A stretch of 64,000 nucleotides of DNA from NCBI RefSeq assembly GCF_000025885.1, contig NC_014011.1, positions 310,001 through 374,000 on the forward strand, written 5' to 3'. How positions within the stretch are numbered: the stretch's first letter is position 1; the number at the start of each line of letters is the position of its first letter. Made by a program: the position numbers and the translations under genes. This DNA is from Aminobacterium colombiense DSM 12261 (GTDB taxonomy: Bacteria > Synergistota > Synergistia > Synergistales > Aminobacteriaceae). The notes below the pieces were generated by a model. It had not been told where the DNA came from, made no database searches, and saw only the letters and a list, made by a program, of their open reading frames with translations. This document shows positions 59,767 to 64,000 of this stretch, in pieces.

Positions 59767-62700
59767 ATGAAATTTTTGCGAGTATTTATTTGTCGGCCAG
59801 TATTTACAAGTGTTACCGTCCTTATGGCTATTGTCTTGGGAGTGTATAGTTATTTAAATCTCGGGATAGCCCTTGTTCCCGACGTAGACATACCGGTCAT
59901 CTCTGTTACGACAACCTACTTAGGGGCAGGGCCCTCTGAAATTGAACTTTTAGTGAGCAAGCCAATAGAGGATGCTGTTTCTCAGGTTGAAGGAGTCAAA
60001 CGTATCCGCAGCTATTCTTTAGAAGGGATTTCCTTTGTCGTAGTGGAATTTGAGTATGATATCAATATTTCAGAAGCCACTATGGATGTTTCCAATCGCG
60101 TAAAAGCAATAAGCGGAACTTTGCCAGAAGATTCTAAGGATCCCATTACGGAAAAATTTGATATTAACGCCTTCCCCTTCATGACTATCGCTATTTCATC
60201 AAATCTCCCCCCGGAATATGCTTTTGATATTGTGGAAGACAGAATTCAGCGTAGACTGACCCAATTACAAGGGTTGGCAAGGGCTGAGATTATTGGCGGG
60301 TTAAAAAGGGAGATCCATGTTTATCTTGATCCGGTGGAATTACATCAATATCAGATCTCTCCAGACAAGATTATTCAGGTTTTGCAAAGAAATAATTTCA
60401 ATGATCCTTCGGGCCACATAGTTCAGGGACGTAAAGAGCTCTCCGTCCGCGTTCTAGGAGAAGTGGAAGACCCCTTAGAGCTGGAGAATATACGAATTCC
60501 GCTGCATGGATCCACTTCCATACGTCTTGGTGACATCGGCAAAGTGGCAGATACCACGGAAGAGAGAAGAGGGTACGCTAGATATGAGGGAAAAGAGGCT
60601 ATCCTTCTCGATTGCATTGCCACTCCAGGAAGCAATATTGTTGAAGTGAGCGATAGAATCAAAGAAGAACTGGAAGATATTAAACTTCTTTTGCCAGAGG
60701 GGTTTGAAGTTACAATTACAGATGACATCTCAACTTTTGTCAGAGAATCAATACGAAATGTTTTTCGCGACATGGTCGTGGGTATTCTTCTTACGGGCCT
60801 CGTTCTTTTCCTGTTTTTGCAACGCATTTCTCTCACCTTTGTTGTTGCTGTGGCAATGCCCACTGCGATTATCTCAACATTTATTCCCATGTTTGTCTCA
60901 GGCATAACGATGAATATGATGAGCACTCTCGGCATTGCCATTTCTGTCGGAATTCTCGTTAACAACTCTATTCTAGTTCTTGAGAATATCTATCGGTACA
61001 GGGAAATGGGAGAAGGACCTTTTGAAGCATCTGAAAAGGGGACGGCAGATATTGCCCTTTCTGTTTTTTCTACCACGGCTACAAATTTAGGAGTGTTTAT
61101 CCCTGTAGTTTTCATGAAAGGCATAGCGGGACAGTTTTTGCGTGATTTCGCTTTGACTATTGTCTTTGCTACAATTTTTTCACTTTGGGTGGCCATGACG
61201 TTAACTCCTATGGTTGCGGCGCGAATCAGATATGGTTCAAAACCTTCAGTTTTCAGTCAGAAAGCAACAGCCTGGTGGTCGTGGATGTACGATAAGTTTG
61301 ATAAAGCCCATGATATTCTTGTAAGGAAAGCTATTGATAGCCGTTATCTGACCCTTGCTCTCTTCCTTTTTGCTTTTATAGCATCTCTCTTTCTTCTTCC
61401 TATGTTGGGAACAGAATTTATTCCTCGGGTTGATCGCGGACTCATGGAAATATCCATGGAACTATCTTCTGCTTCGTCTCTCTCTTACACAGAAGAAGTG
61501 ACGGAAGCTGTGGAGAAACATGTTCGCTCTTTACCTGGAGTGGCGGCAATAGAAGTAGCGGTGGGAGGCAGTCGAGCAGATGTAGGAGTGAATCAAAGCC
61601 GCCTCAGAATCATCCTTTCTGACGATCCAAGGCGCCCCACTTCCTTTGCTTTAGCTGAGCAGCTGCGGGAATATTTCAAAATGATTCCAGATGTAAACGC
61701 GAGTATCACAGCCTCTGTAAGTGGCGGAGGGTCTCCTGGCAAACCGATCCAGATTCTTGTTTCAGGGGAAAACATCGAAGAACTCAATAAAATTGCCAGT
61801 CAAGTTGTTGCTACAATGCGAAGTGTCCGGGGAGTAGTTGATGTAGATACAAACTGGCGGTTGGGACGTCCTGAATTTCAAGTTATCCCGGAACCTTGGC
61901 GCCTGGGGATTTTAGGGGTTTCAGTAAAAGATGTTGCCGATACGGTGCGCAACTATATTACAGGGAAAAAAGCAGGTGTTTTTAGATTAGAAGGAAGGGA
62001 ATATGATATTTTGACCCTCCTTGATCCCGGCCACATATCCCAAATGAGCGATGTGGAGGAATTTCCTGTTGCTACGTCCGCAGGTTTCGTTCCTCTTTCA
62101 TCAATGTCAGAGTTTACTCACGGAGTGGGCCCAACAAGTATTCTCCGTTCTGATCGGACACGTGCTATTACCATAGAAGGGGATGTGAACGGTCGAAGTG
62201 TAGGTTCCGCTTTTGAAGAAATACAGGTAAAACTCAAAGAAGTAACCTTACCCAGAGGCTATCGTTTTTCCTATGCAGGCGAGGTAGAAGATATTAAAGA
62301 AAATTTTTATTACCTTTTTGTGGCTTTTGCCATGGCTATTGTACTCACTTTCCTGATGATTGCCGCTATCCTTGAATCCTACATCTATGCCTTTATTATT
62401 ATGGTCACCTTGCCTCTTTCCGCAATTGGTGTTCTCCCGTTTCTGTACATCACAAACACTGCTATTTCTCTCTATGGTTTGCTTGGTGTAGTTATGCTTG
62501 TAGGCCTTGTGGTGAACAATGCCATTGTAATCATAGATTACGCTGAAAAAAAGAGAAAAGAAGGGGTTTCTCCCAGAGAAGCAATTCGTGAAGCCTGCTC
62601 TGTGCGATTGCGCCCTATCGTTATGGCTGATTTGACATCTATTATTGCCATGATTCCGTTGGCTTTAGGAGAGGGGGCAGGAGGCCCTTACCGCGCCCCT

Positions 62701-62811
62701 ATGGCCATTGTAGTAATAGGGGGTCTACTCGCTGGAGGAACCCTCGCGCTCTTTGTGGTACCGCCCGTGTACGGGATCCTTCACAGAAGGACTTGGCATG
62801 ATGACGGTTGA
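59767..62811 (+). CDS. RND-family permease lacking TM4 aspartates
   Basis: About 1014 residues, twelve-helix RND layout with two periplasmic porter domains. The pore-helix TM4 reads SVGILVNNSILVLENIYRY: the two Asp (AcrB 407/408) are Asn399-Asn400. TM10 reads GLVVNNAIVIIDYA. N-terminal FICRPVFTSVTVLMAIVLG and VPDVDIPVISVTTTYLGAGP are typical for HAE1-like proteins. ATG 59767 is used; GTG 59758 also possible. Substrate unknown. Confidence 0.93.
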   Translation: MKFLRVFICRPVFTSVTVLMAIVLGVYSYLNLGIALVPDVDIPVISVTTTYLGAGPSEIELLVSKPIEDAVSQVEGVKRIRSYSLEGISFVVVEFEYDINISEATMDVSNRVKAISGTLPEDSKDPITEKFDINAFPFMTIAISSNLPPEYAFDIVEDRIQRRLTQLQGLARAEIIGGLKREIHVYLDPVELHQYQISPDKIIQVLQRNNFNDPSGHIVQGRKELSVRVLGEVEDPLELENIRIPLHGSTSIRLGDIGKVADTTEERRGYARYEGKEAILLDCIATPGSNIVEVSDRIKEELEDIKLLLPEGFEVTITDDISTFVRESIRNVFRDMVVGILLTGLVLFLFLQRISLTFVVAVAMPTAIISTFIPMFVSGITMNMMSTLGIAISVGILVNNSILVLENIYRYREMGEGPFEASEKGTADIALSVFSTTATNLGVFIPVVFMKGIAGQFLRDFALTIVFATIFSLWVAMTLTPMVAARIRYGSKPSVFSQKATAWWSWMYDKFDKAHDILVRKAIDSRYLTLALFLFAFIASLFLLPMLGTEFIPRVDRGLMEISMELSSASSLSYTEEVTEAVEKHVRSLPGVAAIEVAVGGSRADVGVNQSRLRIILSDDPRRPTSFALAEQLREYFKMIPDVNASITASVSGGGSPGKPIQILVSGENIEELNKIASQVVATMRSVRGVVDVDTNWRLGRPEFQVIPEPWRLGILGVSVKDVADTVRNYITGKKAGVFRLEGREYDILTLLDPGHISQMSDVEEFPVATSAGFVPLSSMSEFTHGVGPTSILRSDRTRAITIEGDVNGRSVGSAFEEIQVKLKEVTLPRGYRFSYAGEVEDIKENFYYLFVAFAMAIVLTFLMIAAILESYIYAFIIMVTLPLSAIGVLPFLYITNTAISLYGLLGVVMLVGLVVNNAIVIIDYAEKKRKEGVSPREAIREACSVRLRPIVMADLTSIIAMIPLALGEGAGGPYRAPMAIVVIGGLLAGGTLALFVVPPVYGILHRRTWHDDG

Positions 62812-62836
62812 TAAGATTTTGAATATCAATTAAAAT
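62808..62836 (+). promoter_or_regulatory. promoter of the lytic transglycosylase gene
   Basis: TTGATA (62808-62813) and TAAAAT (62831-62836), 17-base spacer; the -35 overlaps the stop codon of the RND gene. The start near 62843 gives a ~95-base structured leader. Confidence 0.75.
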
Positions 62837-62874
62837 ACCTCCAATCATTAAATCTAATTACGGCCTATAAAAAC

Positions 62875-62919
62875 AAGGTTCAACTTGAACCTTTAAGACC
62901 TTTGAATAAAGGCTTAAAG
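62875..62919 (+). promoter_or_regulatory. double hairpin in the transglycosylase leader
   Basis: AAGGTTCAA-C-TTGAACCTT is a perfect palindrome at 62875-62893. CTTTAAG-A-CCTTT (62891-62903) pairs with AAAGG-CTTAAAG (62908-62919) around GAAT with one bulged A. The two share three bases. The second ends a few bases before the AGGAAAGGGG ribosome site. Neither is followed by a T-run. Confidence 0.6.
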
Positions 62920-62937
62920 AGGAAAGGGGAGTTGATA

Positions 62938-63603
62938 ATGGCTTGGCGTTTCCTGAGGGTAACTTTCTTTCTCGCTCTTACACTTTTCTGTATGGAAGTA
63001 AGAGGGGCATCTCCTTCCTGGGCTGAGGGGCAATATCTGACCCTTCCTTCTGAAATACACGCCCACCATGAAAATTTCCAAAGAGAAAAGGAGAGAACCG
63101 TTGTCGTTCAGAAAAGACGGCAGAAAGAGGCGGAACATCAAGTTCGCAAAGAAGCCATTGCTGAGTTTTTTCAGGAAAAGAACAAACATCTTGAGTCAGA
63201 ACGGGCTGAAAGCTACGCGCACTATGTTTTAGAAGCAGCCCATACTTTCGGTGTTGACCCATTTCTCATAGCGGCAATAATTATCAAAGAATCAAGAGTG
63301 CGAGACAGCGCAAAATCCCGGGTAGCCTATGGCCTCATGCAGATCAATTGGAAAGTGCACAGGCATAACATCGGAAAGGCATTCTCCCATATTAGGACCC
63401 TCACAGAAATGATGAAACCTAAAAATAACATTTTAGTGGGAACATATATATTTTCATGTTATCTCAGTTCTTCCAATGGAGATTTGGGACGGGCGCTGCT
63501 GAAATACTATGGGGGGAAAAATGTGAAATATGTGAATAAAATATACTCCTATCGCCATGAGCTGGATAAGCGCTTTGCAAAAAAACTAAACTCCTTCTAT
63601 TAG
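62938..63603 (+). CDS. exported lytic transglycosylase (SLT domain)
   Basis: About 221 residues: signal peptide (residues 1-28), a charged coiled region (~45-90), and an SLT domain (~100-210) with DPFLIAAIIIKESRVRDSAK (catalytic Glu in KES), YGLMQIN, and the closing ALLKYYGGKNVKYVNKIYSY. It should cut the glycan strand of peptidoglycan. ATG 62938 is preferred over TTG 62902. Confidence 0.88.
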   Translation: MAWRFLRVTFFLALTLFCMEVRGASPSWAEGQYLTLPSEIHAHHENFQREKERTVVVQKRRQKEAEHQVRKEAIAEFFQEKNKHLESERAESYAHYVLEAAHTFGVDPFLIAAIIIKESRVRDSAKSRVAYGLMQINWKVHRHNIGKAFSHIRTLTEMMKPKNNILVGTYIFSCYLSSSNGDLGRALLKYYGGKNVKYVNKIYSYRHELDKRFAKKLNSFY

Positions 63604-63623
63604 GAGGGACAGGAGTTCTATAA

Positions 63624-64000
63624 GTGACATCTTCTACCCATCCGCGACTTAAGGTGCTTCTTGCGGTTCTATTTTGGGGAGGGTCTTATACAGCTACTAA
63701 AATAGCTGTATCTCGGGTTTCTCCAGTAGCTGTTTTGTGGCTTCGTTTTGGAATTGGGGCAGCTGTACTTGGGCTAGTCCTTTTTCTGAAAAAGAGGCTC
63801 CAGCTCCTTCCCCTCCATCAAATGACAGAGCTGTGCTTTCTGGGTTTCTTTGGGGTTTTTCTGCATAATTACATCCAAGCATGGGGCCTTCGCACAGCAG
63901 CTGCTGGAATATCCGCGCTTATCATAGCCTGCACCCCCGTTATCATCGCATTGCTCAGTGCTTTTTTACTTAAAGAAAAACTCGTCCAAAGACAATCTTT
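63624..64000 (+). CDS. EamA-family transporter, N-terminal part (cut by window end)
   Basis: Opens at GTG 63624 after AGGAGTTC and stays open to the right edge. LKVLLAVLFWGGSYTATKIA and VSPVAVLWLRFGIGAAVLGL, then FGVFLHNYIQAWGLRTAAAG, SALIIACTPVIIALLSAFLL match the first EamA repeat of DMT-type exporters. At least 125 residues are visible; the rest lies outside. Confidence 0.88.
   Translation, partial: MTSSTHPRLKVLLAVLFWGGSYTATKIAVSRVSPVAVLWLRFGIGAAVLGLVLFLKKRLQLLPLHQMTELCFLGFFGVFLHNYIQAWGLRTAAAGISALIIACTPVIIALLSAFLLKEKLVQRQS

Overview
The window reads as chromosome of a Gram-negative (diderm) anaerobe, most likely a member of the Synergistota (Aminobacterium-like). This is inferred from gene content: TolC, RND pumps, a TonB/ExbBD-driven receptor, a LuxR regulator with a 12-TM N-terminal half, amino-acid type transporters and a translation gene order of tuf-rpmG-trnW-secE-nusG-rplKAJL. 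I could not run a search, so the taxon is an inference. Base composition looks moderate and genes are closely packed with good Shine-Dalgarno sites.

Layout. 1-7.1 kb: end of a PmbA/TldE-like gene, a secreted cell-wall amidase, a GerMN protein, rph-rdgB, secG, nicotinate phosphoribosyltransferase, then rplM-rpsI. 7.1-8.7 kb: a structured leader and an MgtE magnesium transporter. 8.75-15.3 kb: a self-contained efflux operon (TetR regulator under its own operator, TolC, adaptor, RND pump, small PII-like protein). 15.3-15.6 kb: tRNA-Thr, Tyr, Thr. 15.6-17.0 kb: decayed accessory DNA, including a broken and fused AbiE toxin-antitoxin pair. 17-20.4 kb: membrane LuxR regulator and two secreted proteins of unknown role. 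20.5-25.4 kb: the translation/export cluster with an L10 leader. 25.4-27.6 kb: endonuclease V, an amidohydrolase and six tRNAs. 27.6-31.5 kb: a LysE remnant, YwbE, a frameshifted methyltransferase and MprF. 31.5-34.4 kb: an opposite-strand operon of radical SAM protein, a membrane protein and a small protein. 34.4-38.3 kb: RarD, a secreted protein, MutY, Pcm and a cyclophilin-like protein. 38.3-45.5 kb: a vitamin B12 uptake locus (riboswitch-controlled TonB receptor, divergent BtuFCD-like ABC importer, TonB-ExbD-ExbB). 45.6-56.2 kb: NSS transporter, polyamine genes, MBL hydrolase plus glucokinase, a DUF2993-like protein, methyltransferase, ABC-F ATPase, MFS transporter. 56.3-58.5 kb: a cold-shock protein facing a DEAD-box helicase. 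58.5-64 kb: a second RND pump, a lytic transglycosylase and the start of an EamA transporter.

Nothing here is a clearly new multi-gene system. The best leads are RNA-level: the three mutually exclusive hairpins before mgtE, a hairpin that would bring a distant Shine-Dalgarno to nusG, an attenuator-like terminator before the helicase, and a double hairpin before the transglycosylase. Protein-level leads are an RND pump with Asn-Asn in place of the transmembrane-4 aspartates, the PII-like protein in the first pump operon, the secreted pair at 18.6-20.3 kb, and the radical SAM/membrane protein operon. Two or three single-base breaks (methyltransferase, AbiEi) could be real mutations or sequence errors.
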